Of a DNA stretch of 64,000 nucleotides, positions 10,851 to 21,748 are shown piece by piece (position 1 is the stretch's first letter; each line of letters starts with the position of its first letter). A model generated the notes under the pieces. The model saw only the letters and a program-made list of their open reading frames with translations, had not been told where the DNA came from and made no database searches. The translations under genes and the position numbers were made by a program. Origin of the DNA: Akebia trifoliata (Eukaryota; Streptophyta; Magnoliopsida; Ranunculales; Lardizabalaceae); NCBI GenBank assembly GCA_017979445.1, contig CM030715.1, forward strand, positions 12,330,187-12,394,186, read 5' to 3'.

Positions 10851-12380
10851 AAACTATAAGAAATTCTACTTGGAATTTCTTCATGACCTCATCTTTGACC
10901 TTAAGGTTCTATTTTGATTTCAATCTTATCAATTTTTTATTGTTCGACTTACTTTCGGGAGCTATTGGTAGTTTGTGTATGGCAAGATCTGTGCTTAACC
11001 TAGGCATGTCTTTGTATGACCATGCAAAAACATCTTGATAATTTTATAAGAGTTTGATTATTTCTTTCTTTTGTCCATGTGTTAGTAAGTCTCTGATTTT
11101 GATGATTCGTGGGTCCTTTTTGATACCAAGGTTGATTTAATCCATATCCTCAATGTTTAGCTGAACACCTTTCTCGTGATATTCTATCAAGTCTTTGATT
11201 TTTTAAGTGGGTACTGCATTTTATCCTCAGACTCTTCTTCGATCCCTATGAGGCCAAAGTCGAGTTTGATATCAAAATCATACTCGTCCCTTTCAAACTT
11301 CATTTTGTCTGGGTACTCATTTTAGTTTTTTGTTATTTTTTTGTGTATCTGAACTAAAAAAAACAATCATGCAAACTCATTAGTAGAGATAAGGAACCCT
11401 CAAATTTTTTTTTTCTGAGGACAAGGGCTCGATATGATCCTTGGGCAAATTAGATTTGTTAAACAACGTTGTTTTTTCAGACTACTACAACCTCAAAGGT
11501 TAAAGGGAAGTATTCCCAATTGTTCAAGACTTCCCCTTCTCTAATGGGATGGATGAGGAAGGAAGGTGATTCTCTCGGTGGTTCGTAAATGACCATTATC
11601 CAGTGGTCCGTCCCAAGCTTGGTGGGATGATGAGTGATACCCAGTGCTACTGATAGGGAAAGGTGATTAATTTTTTTTGCTTGTAGAGACTTTCACTTTT
11701 GTAGACTTTCTTATTGCCTCGTGTAGAGTCTCATTGGAATCCCCATTGAATAAGACGTCAATTCCTTCCATGAGGGAGGGTCGAGACGCAACAATCGAGT
11801 CTTCTTGAATGTGCTTGGACTTGAAACTTACAATCTTTGGCTTTCTGGCTGACATTGGTGGTAGTGGTTCTAATAGGCTGTTGGGTTTGGATTGTGATTT
11901 CAAAAGGTTGATGCCGATATGAAGAACTTTGCCTAAATTCCAGATGTTAGGCTCTTGATTTTTTTTCCACTAATTAGAGTTCCCTCTTTTTGTCATTCAT
12001 ATCCGATATATCTCCTTTTATATGCTTGAATCCTGAACCAAAATAACGAGTGTGTTTCTTCACTATAACCATAGTGGCTTTCCCTTTTCTTCCCAGCCCT
12101 AATCCTTGCTCAGTAACCTACCTTCTTCAAAACCCGTCCAATCATTATATTTGCCTTTGATAATTTTACCCGTACTTTTTCTTTTTCCTTCTCGACGTGG
12201 TTGACAGCAGCGAATTGGTAAGAATGGTACAATGCCTTGTCCTTCGTCGGTTCTATGGCAATAAGAGGAATGTCCGGAGCTTTCCAGTCAGGACCAGATT
12301 TTCTGCTAAGATAGATATCATCCTTTGCACCATGATAAATTTGACTCTCTGGTGCAAAGAGGAAGGTATTGCCCCCACAA
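10850..12380 (-). pseudogene. TE3 protease-to-RT linker (degenerate pol)
   Basis: Pieces of minus-strand coding-like sequence fill this gap. One is the 78-residue frame at 11667-11903; another near 11480-11650 reads ALGITHHPTKLGTDHW. Ogre/Tat pol has a long, poorly conserved linker here. No named domain is visible and stops are frequent. Confidence 0.5.
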
Positions 12381-12665
12381 TGTTGATCTATGGCCTTCCT
12401 AATGGCAAATTGAACATCGTCGATATTTCCATGACCTTAAAGGAACAAGGGCCTATAGTGATTGGTAAGTCCACTTCTCCTAAAGAATCCCTATTTGAAC
12501 TGTTGAAACCTCGGACTGTTGAATCCTCGGACGACCTTATTGTTGGGTTTGACATGCAGCTAGTCGACATTGAGTTTGCGAAAGTTTTCGAGAGGACAAA
12601 CATTAAGAGCTGATCCATTATTGATTAACATTCTGGCAACCGTCATGCCCATGCATATGACCATG
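12380..12665 (-). pseudogene. TE3 aspartic protease remnant
   Basis: The minus strand gives INNGSALNVCPL at the active site near 12620-12650, where the Tat family has IDNGSALN, so the catalytic Asp is Asn. It is followed by KPNNKVVRGF, then, after a frameshift near 12500, SLGEVDLPITIGPC and STMFNLPLGRPWI, the flap and C-terminal landmarks. The open frame at 12388-12618 covers part of this in two mixed frames; the plus-strand frame 12197-12613 is its shadow. Confidence 0.75.
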
Positions 12666-13340
12666 ATGTTTAACGATTCGATGTGCCCTCATCCCTCTGG
12701 TACGAATTCACTCTCTATGAAGACAATAGGATTGGGAGCTATGATCTGACCAACTATTTACTCTAACTATGCAGGAGAAGTGGTCTTAGGTACGTGTGAT
12801 ATTTTCAAAACTCTCAATAATACTTCTTAGTGTTCCTCTAATTTTTGTAGAAAACCCAGGATGCTAATTTGAGCTGGTTGTTTATTTAATTGTTCCACTA
12901 TATTATGCCCACTCTTACGAATAAGATTAATGAAGTCTGCCGCCTCTTTATCTGATATTTTCAACTTTTCCACTTTCTTGTCATCCTCGTCCATCTTGCT
13001 CTTTTCTTTTTTTCCTTTTATCTTCATCCACTGTCCTCTTTGTAATGTATTGCTATTCGATCTTATTTCTTTCATTAGAACCCTTTGGCACCTCCTTTTT
13101 TTTCATGTGACGAATGTCAGCCATCATTGCTTTTATCATTGTTTCGATCCCAATCGATGTGATGATGGTTATCTCGTAGCTCCAAGAGACTGTCTAGTTA
13201 GAGTTATATGGGAATGGCTTTGGTGAGTATATAGTTATAGGGGGTAGGTTGGGTTTTATGTGGAGAATGAGGGGTTGTGGCTCTGGTTTTGGATGTTAAG
13301 GTGGTGGGAGGAGCTATTTGAGGGATTGATGGAATATAAG
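12666..13340 (-). pseudogene. TE3 gag C-terminus and gag-protease spacer
   Basis: The 82-residue frame at 12827-13075 has EAADFINLIRKSGHNIVEQL followed by NKQPAQISILGFL, a segment that in Tat/Ogre pol lies just upstream of the protease. Further up, 13204-13340 encodes a Pro/Thr-rich stretch with TPYNYI, typical of the end of Tat gag. The fit in order, strand and spacing to the protease supports a single original frame, now broken. The plus-strand frame 12930-13226 is a shadow. Confidence 0.68.
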
Positions 13341-13349
13341 GAATGATGA

Positions 13350-14190
13350 GTGGTAAGGACAATCTGGTTACAATAGGAGTTTTCCTAGGCAATCTGGTTC
13401 TTTCACAAACCAAGCCATTGTTCCTCAAGTTCCTTATCAACCCCAAAAATCTACAGATTGTAGAGCCATCATACCAGATTTCATGACTAATTATCATCAA
13501 CCTGCCCAACAACAGTCGTCCTTAGAATCTATGATTGCCGAGTTTGTGAGGCAACAACAACAGTTCATCTAAACTCAACAATAAACCCATCAAAATCAAA
13601 CTCAAATTAACCAGGTCACTATGAAATCCATAACTAAGATGGAAGTTCAGTTGGGGCAGTTAGCTCTCTCCTTAAATGGGAGAGAGAAAGGTCAATTTCC
13701 TAGTTAGACTATCCCTAACCCTAGAAGTCAACCTTCGATTCCAAATGGATCGAAGGGTCAATACAAAGTAAGAAGCCATTCTAGAGCTCTACAAGACTCA
13801 GTCCAGGCTATTTACACCTTGCGTTCGGGAAAGAAGGTGGATAACAAGGTCCAAGTTATTGATAAGGGAAAAAAAGTCCTTGAGAAGGATAAAGTTTAAA
13901 AAGAAGTCATAGAGTCTCCCAAAAAGAAGGAGAAAGATTTGGAAAATCCTCTCATCATCTTGCTAATTCCAAAAGTTCCATTTTCCCATCATCTTAGAGA
14001 CTCTAAAAAAGATAAGTAGTTTGAGGGTGTCTTAGAAGTCTTCTAAAATGTACATATCAATATCCCATTCTTAGATGTCATTAAGCATATACCTTCTTAT
14101 GTGAAATTTCTAAAGGATTTGACCACAACTAAAATGAAAACACCATTTCCTTGGGAAACCATCATGGCAGCCCAAGGTCGCTTATCTAAC
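13350..14190 (+). pseudogene. TE4 gag C-terminus
   Basis: One plus frame reads SGYNRSFPRQSGSFTNQAIV, a Gln/Pro-rich tail, SLESMIAEFVRQQQQFI and, after stops, MEVQLGQLALSLNGREKGQF. These match the C-terminal end of Athila gag, where a Gln-rich linker precedes a conserved 'xVGQLAxxL' segment. The stretch 13800-14190 leads into the protease and contains Lys-rich low-complexity sequence. Several stops make it non-functional. The minus-strand frame 13204-13512 overlaps only at the TE3 side. Confidence 0.72.
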
Positions 14191-14192
14191 AA

Positions 14193-14987
14193 ATGATTGC
14201 ACCAAAATTTAAGGACCTTGGATGTCCGACAATTTTTATTCACATTGGAAATCAAGTGGTCGAAAAATATCTCTTAAACTTAGGGACTAGTGTGAACCTT
14301 TTAACATATTCAATTTATAAACAATTAAGTTTGGGGGTTTTGAAACCCATCGATATCACGTTGAGTCTAGCCGATAGGTCCATAAAAATTTCAAAGGATA
14401 TAGTTGAGGATGTGATAGTTAAAGTCAAAGATTTCTATTTTCTTGTTAACTTTGTTGTCTTAGACACAGAACCAGCCATCAATTCGGACAGTCATATTCC
14501 TATAATCTTAAGACATCTATTCTTAACCACGTCTGACTTAGTCATTCATTGTAAAAATGGGATTATGACTTTAGCATTTAGGGATATGAAAGTGAAATTG
14601 AACGTCTTTCACTATTTTCAAGGAATTGATGTAAATGATGATATAGAGGAAGTGAACATGACAGATACGCTAGTCAATCAAATGTATCAAGAGTTAGGGT
14701 ACTCTGATCCCCTAACGAAATGTTTGGCTCACTTTGGCCTTGATTTGGATGTAGAAGAGTCTATAAGCGAAGTAAATGCTTTACTTGAATCCGTTCCACT
14801 CTTAGATTCTGTGCGGTGGCACGCAAGAGCTGAAAGTCTTCCTGTGCGCACATCCAATCTTCTTCCATCCCATGTCGAGCCTCCAAAATTAATACTCAAG
14901 TCACTTCCAGAGACCTTAAGATATGCATTTCTTGGTAAGAATCAAACCTTGCCTGTGATCATTTCTTCTCACCTTAATGAAGTCTAA
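14193..14987 (+). pseudogene. TE4 aspartic protease region
   Basis: This 264-residue frame is the longest open stretch in the window. The active-site box reads LLNLGTSVNLL at residues 27-37, where Athila has a DLGAS-type box, so the catalytic Asp is Asn at residue 29. The later motif PIILRHLFL (family PIILGRPFL) and HCKNGIMTL follow near residues 103-126. The last 80 residues lead toward RT. The start is simply the first Met after a stop at 14190; in the intact element this was part of a gag-pol frame. It is inactive as written. Confidence 0.82.
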
Positions 14988-15071
14988 GAGGAAAACTTAT
15001 TAGAAGTATTAAGAGAACATCAATAAACTATTTGTTGGACCATAGCTAACATCAAGGGAATTAGTCCATCT

Positions 15072-15760
15072 GTGATGATGCACCATATTCGTCTAGGGGA
15101 TTTCGTTAAGTCTTCCTTAGAACCTCAGAGACGACTAAATCCTGTCATGAAAGACGTGATTCGAATGGAAGTGATGAAATTACTAGATGTGGGTATTATC
15201 TATCCCATCTCTAACAGTCGTTGGGTAAGTCCTATACAAGTAGTTCCTAAGAAATCTGGTATCACTGTGGTAGTGAACCAAGATAACAAATTAATCCTCA
15301 CTCGAGTCCAAAATGGATGGAGAGTGTGTATCGATTCTAGGAAACTCAACTCGATGACTCCTAAGGATCATTTTCCTTTACCTTTCATTGATCAAATGTT
15401 AGAGCGTCTAGCAGGACATTCTTACTAATACTTCTTAGATAGTTATTCCAGGTACAACCAGATACCCGTTACTCTAGTCGATCAAGAGAAAACAACTTTC
15501 ACCTGTCCTTTCGAAACTTTCGCATATCATCGCATGCCTTTTGGATTGTGTAATGCACCCGTTACTTTTCAATAGTGTATGATGAGTATATTTTTTGACA
15601 TGCTAGAAAGATATCTCAAAGTATTCATGGACGATTTTTCAATGTTTGGACCAAGTTTTGAGGAATGTCTCGATCACTTGACTTTGGTCCTTGTACGTTG
15701 CAAATAGATCAATCTAGTCCTCAATTGGGAAAAATGCGATTTCATAGTAACATCGAGGAT
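15072..15760 (+). pseudogene. TE4 reverse transcriptase remnant
   Basis: The 118-residue frame at 15072-15428 carries the Athila-specific stretch MKLLDVGIIYPISNSRWVSP, then VQNGWRVCIDSRKLNSMTPK, FIDQMLERLAGHSY. A stop at 15426 is followed in the same frame by YFLDSYSRYNQ, keeping the first catalytic Asp, and HRMPFGLCNAP. A further stop at 15574 precedes FMDDFSMFG near 15630, keeping the FMDD catalytic box used by Athila. Only a few stops separate the parts, so this RT is better kept than most here. Confidence 0.88.
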
Positions 15761-15761
15761 T

Positions 15762-16300
15762 GTGCTAGGACACATTATTTTTGCTAAGGGGATTGTGGTA
15801 GATAAGACGAAGGTAAGTCTAATAAAAAAATTATCACCTCTCAGAACGATCATAGAAATTAGGTCATTCCTAGGCCATGCGGGTTTCTATCGTAGATTTA
15901 TTAAAGATTTTGAGAAAATCTCAAAACCTTTATGTGGGCTATTGGGAAAGGATGTTATTTTCGACTTTTCAAACTCATGTCTCTCTGCATTCAACAAGCT
16001 CAAGTCTAAGTTAACCTCGACACCCATTATTCAACCTCCAAACTGAAGTATTCCATTCGAAGTTATGTGTGACGCTTCGTCAACGAATCAAAAAACAACC
16101 TCATGTTATCCAATATGCTAGTAAAACCCTTAACGATGCTCAACTTAACTACTCTACAACAGATAAGAAAATGCTAGCAGTGGTCTATACCATTGAAAAA
16201 TTCTATCCTTACCTCATAAGATCTAAAGTCATGACCTACAACAAGGCTAATCCGTTGGACTTTTCTTCTACAAGAGTTTGATCTCGAGATTCGAAACAAA
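15762..16300 (+). pseudogene. TE4 RT thumb and RNase H remnant
   Basis: The 94-residue frame at 15762-16046 reads LGHIIFAKGIVVDKTKVSLI and FLGHAGFYRRFIKDFEKISK, the RT connection region. After a stop, the RNase H start CDASS lies at about 16070 and the NYSTTDKKMLAVVY segment (16146-16187) is in a shifted frame. The second half of RNase H is shortened. The frames change at about 16070 and 16290. Confidence 0.8.
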
Positions 16301-17667
16301 AAGGGGGCAGAAAATGTTGTGGCTGATCACTTATCTAGGATAGTTAATAAGCCATCCGAGGAGTCCTTACCCATATATGAATCCTTTCCCAATGAGCAAT
16401 TTATGCAAATCTCTCAAGCTAATGCTCCATGGTATGCGGATATTGTCAACTACCTAGTTACAGGTCAATTCCCAGTCGAAATAAATAGTCAAGAGAAACT
16501 CCATTTCTTCTGTCCTGAAAATCAAACATTATATTCCAACCTGTGAGCAATTAATATCTTAGAGTTTTGCCATAATCCTGCCTACGGAGGGCACTTCAGT
16601 GGTTAGAAGACCGCTATGAAAATCTTACAGTATGATTTTTTCTAGTCTAGTATTTTTCATGATGTCCACGAGTTTAGCAAATCTTGTGATAGATGTCAGA
16701 GATTAGGAAAAATCTCCAAAAGAAACGAAATGCCTCAAAATCCTATCCTGATCATCAAAATTTTTGACGTGTGTGGTATAGACTTCATGGGACCCTTTCC
16801 TATCTCCCAGGGTTACCAATACATCCTAGTTGCCATTGACTACATGTCAAAATGGTTGAAGTTGTGGCATGTAGAACTAACGATTACAAGGTTGTGATAA
16901 AATTCATCAAGGAGATGATCTTTTCAAGATTTGATACTCCGTGAGATATCATAAGTGATGGTGGATCGCATTTTTGCAACAAGATCTTTGCTACGTTGAT
17001 GAAGAAATATCTCATAACGCATAAGGTTGCCACACCTTACCACCCACAAACAAGTGGGCAAGTAGAGATTTCAAACAGGAATATAAAGACTATCTTAGAA
17101 AAAAATAGTCAATCCTTCAAGGAAAGATTGATCTTTAAGATTGAATGATTCACTCTGGGCCTATAGGACCGCATTCCAGAACCCATAGGGATGTCTCCCT
17201 ACCAGTTAGTTTTTGGTAAGACTTGTCATCTCCCTGTAGAACTCGAACATCATGGGTATTGGGCGATCAAGCGTCTCAACTTTGATTTTGATAAGGCCAG
17301 TAAGAAGTTAAAGTTACAACTAGACGCGTTAGAAGAGATTAGAAATGACTCGTATGATTATGCCAAAAGGTACAAAGAGTGTATCAAATTCTTTCACGAT
17401 GGGACATTCTTAGAAAAAATTTCATTTCCTATCAAAAAGTTTTGTTGTATGATAATAGACTCTACCTTTTTTCAGGAAAACTTAAGTCTCGATGGACTGG
17501 CCCATATATTATCCAAACAGTTTACCCCCATGGTGTTCTTGAAGTCCTTAATCCTAAGGACGGATCCACTTTCAAAGTTAATGGCCAACGTCTCAAACCT
17601 TTTTTCGAGTATGTTCCGTAGGAAGAAGTTCTTCTCCTCGATGAACCCGTTTATCAAAATTAACTAA
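16300..17667 (+). pseudogene. TE4 integrase remnant
   Basis: It starts with VVADHLSRI and [16 protein letters not shown]. It then shows [10 protein letters not shown] of the zinc finger, [12 protein letters not shown] with the first catalytic Asp, [11 protein letters not shown] with the second, and [20 protein letters not shown] with the Glu. The 17191-17667 frame begins with [20 protein letters not shown], the conserved Athila tail; a frameshift near 17400 moves the [12 protein letters not shown]-terminal segment into the 17379-17621 frame. The catalytic triad residues are all present, but at least six stops and two frameshifts break the gene. Confidence 0.86.
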
Positions 17668-18925
17668 GTTTTTGTCTTGCTAAAGACGTTAAACTTAGTG
17701 CTTCTAGGAGGCAACCCACGCGTTTCAAGGGACATTGTGTTAAATATCAACAATATTGTAAGGTCTTTCTCAGGTGCTATCTAACCCACTTCATTTCATT
17801 TTGTCAATTTCAATTTTAACTTTGCATGTATATGTTGAAATATTGAGGACAATATAATGTTTAAGTTTGGGGGTGTATGAGTCGGATTTCTACTTATTAT
17901 TTTCTTCTTTTATACCAAAAAAACATAAAAATTTCAAATTTCTGAAAAAAATATTTGAAAAATATTTAGTTGGCAACTTTGTTGTACTTTGCTCAAAATC
18001 TTAACTTGTATCTTTAAGTACTTAGTTAAAATATATTTAATCAGTCTTTCATTTGAAGTTATGATCTAGAGTCCCTATTTGTGTTTCTCTTAGGTAAAAG
18101 TTAGAACAAAGTTATCTTTTGGTTTATAGTCATTTCTAATAAGGTTATCAAGAGTCTAGATTGTATTAAGAGAGCTTGTTACCTTCTTTCTACCAAAAGT
18201 TAAAAGAAAAATTGGATTTGATGAACTTTGACTTCCTTGTTCAATTGGTTGGTTGATTAGAAGAAAAATAAAACTAGATTGTATACACCTTGTACAACAA
18301 CCATTGAATTAGACTGGGTACCTTGAAAAATGTTGCCTACTTTAAAAAAAAAAGAATCAAAGATACAAAAGTTTATGTAAATTTTCAGTAAGGTGAAAAT
18401 CATCAAGTATAAAAATGTGAGTATACTAGAATATCACATATAAAGTCCCTTAAAGGTATTAAAGTGAATGTCCACACTTTTCACTACCTCAGACAGGATG
18501 CTAAGTTTAGAATTAAACCATAAGTTACTCTAGCTATTCTTAAGTAGTTAGAAGGTTGAAACTCATTCTAGGAAATCGAATCTCTTAAATTTCTGAGTTA
18601 GAACCACTATCGATCAAAGGTCAATTTAAGTCTAAATTTTGTCGTAAAGAAATAAGGGTTGAGACTCTATACCAAGCATTACTTCCAATTGACTGACAAA
18701 CCAAAAAAAAATGGACTTGTGCTTTTTAATATAAATTTTGATTTTGACTATTTTTACTTCAGAGTTGTTTTCAATTTTGTAGGTATATTTTCTGCAAACC
18801 CTTACGAGTCAAACTCGTCTACTAGGGGTTCAAGGGCTTGTTACATTCGCTAAATGCAATCAAGGTGCATGCGAAAGTGACAGTTTTAATTTTTAGGGAC
18901 TAGAAAAAAGGTAAGTTTTAGGGTA
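17668..18925 (+). other. TE4 3' region without recognisable ORF
   Basis: About 1.26 kb between pol and the 3' LTR. It begins with Athila post-pol hallmarks (aggcaacccac, and tttgggggtg near 17865). Many Athila elements have an env-like ORF here. The 64-residue frame at 18659-18853 has no signal peptide or membrane segment that I can defend. Just before the LTR, gggactagaaaaaagg (18897-18912) may be the polypurine tract. Confidence 0.6.
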
Positions 18926-20110
18926 TGATGAGTGTCTCGAAACATTGGATTATACGCACATTTCTCAGACATTTATCTTGATTTTTATCCCTATTTCTCC
19001 CGTTTTAAGATAATAATCATGTAAAGTCTCGAAACATCATGTTGCATGTTAATTAGGCTTAATCATACATAAATAAATTCATTTACAAGATAAATCTAAT
19101 TACGTGTGTTTCTTGTGCAGAAAATCAACATTTTGTAATCAAAATCTCAAGGTAAAAACATTTGGGCCCACTTTGGAATGTCCTAATCCTTAACTCATGT
19201 TCTCATATTTTATCTTTTTGTGCAAAAAAAAGTGGAGGCCACTTTTGGACTTTTCTACACACATTTTTCTCTATAAATAGAGTTTCAATCTCTAGAGAAA
19301 TCTTTCTTCTTGGTTTTCTTATCAAGACTCCTTCAATCTATGGTTCTTAGTCTCTTCTCTTATATTTTTGTATTTTTATCTTCTAGTTATTTTCTTTTTA
19401 GCTAAATAGTCTTGTAAGAAGTAGAAGAAGAAGAATTTGTAAGTTTCTCCATGAAATGAAGAAAAGTTCTTTCATTCCTTATCTTCCCTCTCTTGCAATG
19501 AAATTAGGATAAGCCCCCCTCCATTAGAGAGTGGAAAAGCCTAGAGAAATTTTTTGTGTTATTTCTAGTTTCAAGCCTTTCTTTTATTTAAAATACTCAT
19601 AAGTTCTCTTTAAGATTTCTTGTCCCTTTTATTCTTAATATACTTAGATTAAATCAAGATAAAGTATGCTTAAACTAGATAATTGGTAGTAAGAAGTTCA
19701 AGGAATTCTACTTTGTTTATATTCCCTCATTTGATTTCATTTGCTAAACTTTCCGATCTAAGGAGCTAACACCAAGCCATTACGATTAAGTTATAAAATG
19801 GTTAGAGACTAGCAATTGCTCATCAACATGTTATAGGTAGATCCACCTCCAATGGTGCTTTAATTTCATAAGTTTACTTGTTTTAACTTCATTTACTTTG
19901 GTTAATTTTCTAGCAACTTTAAATCTTCTTAATAAGTTCAAAAATACAAAGAAAAATAGTTTTAATTCATTTTGGTTAATTCGAATTTTATCCTTTTAGC
20001 TTAACTCTACTCCTCCTTTCTCTTGGGTTTAATCCCCTACTTGCCCCACAAGCAAGGTAAAAGTAAGATTAATATTATCTCCGGTGGGAAGAACAATGAT
20101 AGTCCCATCA
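18926..20110 (+). repeat. TE4 3' LTR, Athila family (1185 bp)
   Basis: Starts tgatgagtgt and ends gtcccatca. It matches the solo LTR TE7 (26054-27255) along its full length. It contains ctataaatagag at about 19271-19282, a TATA box followed by a plausible transcription start, consistent with plus-strand orientation. Confidence 0.88.
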
Positions 20111-20870
20111 AGTGATAAAAGGATGAAAGGATCATTTTGAATTTGCTTTCTTTTATTTAAAACTGCTACGTTGCAAGGTCCGATTTTAACAAACTTATAG
20201 TGTATTTTGGGTCATTTTTTTATACGGACCCAATAGTATCATAAAATTTATCAAAATAAATTCCTATAAAAATTTCTATTAGGCAAATCTTCAATAAAAA
20301 AAATCATCGAGATACACAAAATATGACTATAGATTTTCTCGAGATACAACTTAACTGTTCAAGTCATTACAGCATTGAAAAAAAATATAGCAGTTATTAG
20401 AGAAAACTATTGTTTACAGCTAGGGTTAAGCCGACAATTACTACATGTTCCAAAGAGAGCTGTTGTTGGCGCCCCAATCACATCCTAATTACTGAAATCA
20501 TAGTAAAATCAACATTACAAAGCGTTATAACACATTCGAACAACTTCAATAGTTGTTTATAGTTAGGATTAGGCCCATAAAAAACATTTATGATAACAAA
20601 ACATTATAAAACATTCAAAAAACTTCAATAATTATTTACAATTAGGATTAAGCCCATATAAAATCCAAAATCTAAAGAATTTTCTAAAGAGGGCTATTGT
20701 TGGCACCCCAATGACACCCTAATTACTTAAACCACACAAAACTCAACATTGTGAAACATTATTACACATTCAAACAACTTAAGCAATTGTTTAAAGTTAG
20801 GATTAGGCGCATATAATCCAAAATGGTTATATTTGACCAGTTACCTAAAAACCTAATTTTAATGCATATT
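20111..20870. repeat. intergenic spacer with decayed tandem repeat
   Basis: No gene. Between about 20450 and 20825 two roughly 125-bp units recur about 233 bp apart, each starting gttgttggc and containing accccaat or gccccaat, then acattcaaacaactt-like and gttaggattagg-like segments. A third partial copy lies at about 20598-20665. Origin unknown; possibly the 5' flank or start of the TE5 LTR. Confidence 0.45.
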
Positions 20871-21748
20871 TTCAAGGCACTTATCATAGTCTTGAATGTA
20901 GTTTTACCTGAAATTAGTAAATAGTCTTTTTTATGCCTCATATCATATTAAATAGGCATAATTCAAGCACATCAAAGTAATCAAGAGCATATATTAGAGC
21001 ACTAAATAAAAGTTAAGTATTTTCATCCTAGATTCACATGCCACAATGCTCTCCATTAGTGTTATGGTGAAAGGGTGATAAATTAGGATGAAATTGCATT
21101 GCCAAGCTCCACACAAAGGGGCAATCTGATTGTTGAGGATTGCACGTACCAGATCCAAAAATCAAGAATTATCTAAAAATAGAACCCTAGGCCCAATGTA
21201 ATTTCTCTCCTTTTAGTTCCTTCGTGCTTAGTTTTTTTAGTTTTCTTTCCCAATTAGATGTGATTTATTTTTATAAATTCCAAAAATTGTAAGTGATAAA
21301 AAGAGTATGTAACAATTGATTTATCAATGAAAAGAATTATTTCCTCTTTTATTCTTTCTATTTATCTAGTAATAATCTTAGACTAGTTCTCTCTCCATTG
21401 GAGAGGTGGAAAATACTAGAGTAAGTTTCAATTATGTCATTTAATTGTTTTCGTTTTGTTTTATTACTTAATGTTTAATGGGTTGTCTGCAAGGTTTATC
21501 CAACTCCAATGGATCAAATCCTTACATGAACATCTTACACCCTTTATGCTTAATCTAGATAGGCCATACTTAGATAAGATTCGAGATGGTTTATGTTTAA
21601 CTTAGATATTGGGTAGTAGGGATTCACACCTTTTGAGTGAAGGAATCCTAGCTTTAATATCCCTTTCTTATTTTTTAAAGTTCAAATTTTCAACCTAAGA
21701 GTTATTAGCTTAATTTTAATTTTTCGAAAGAGGTTTGCAAGTAGATAG
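20870..21748 (+). repeat. TE5 5' LTR, left part
   Basis: AT-rich sequence with Athila-LTR style blocks (ctccattggagaggtggaa at about 21393, tagatattgggtagtagg at about 21604), which also occur in diverged form in the TE4 LTR. It is cut by TE6 at 21748. The left boundary is approximate, because no TG start could be confirmed. Confidence 0.62.
21744..21748. repeat. target site duplication of TE6 (left copy)
   Basis: Sequence gatag before the TE6 LTR; the right copy at 34713-34717 is tatag (four of five match). Confidence 0.65.

Larger units (their letters stand above)
9241..13340 (-). mobile_element. TE3: Tat/Ogre-like gag-pol fragment
   Basis: Minus-strand remnants lie in the normal order: proline-rich gag end, gag-pol spacer, protease, linker, RT, RNase H. 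The RNase H is broken at 9405, and the second RNase H, integrase and 3' region are absent. Between 9241 and 9405 is about 160 bp without coding signal, including a decayed repeat of the LTR end (tgttacaattgggttgacaa at about 9283-9302). The right boundary with TE4 falls between about 13300 and 13370, where minus-strand Pro-rich gag gives way to plus-strand Athila gag. It may form a tandem unit with TE1 through the LTR at 7781-9240. Confidence 0.75.
13340..20110 (+). mobile_element. TE4: 5'-truncated Athila element with pol and 3' LTR
   Basis: Plus-strand order is gag C-terminus, protease, RT, RNase H, integrase, 1.3 kb of non-coding 3' region, and a 3' LTR at 18926-20110. The Athila assignment rests on the RT and protease motifs and on the post-pol hallmarks ggaggcaacccac (17708-17720) and tttaagtttgggggtg (17859-17874). 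The 5' LTR, primer site and most of gag are gone, and the break lies at the junction with TE3. An env-like ORF, present in many Athila elements, is not recognisable. The candidate target duplication after the LTR (agtga, 20111-20115) has no partner. Confidence 0.87.

Noticed and set aside
12197..12613. 138-codon plus-strand ORF
   Set aside because: Opposite strand of the TE3 protease, whose motifs are clear on the minus strand; no own motif.
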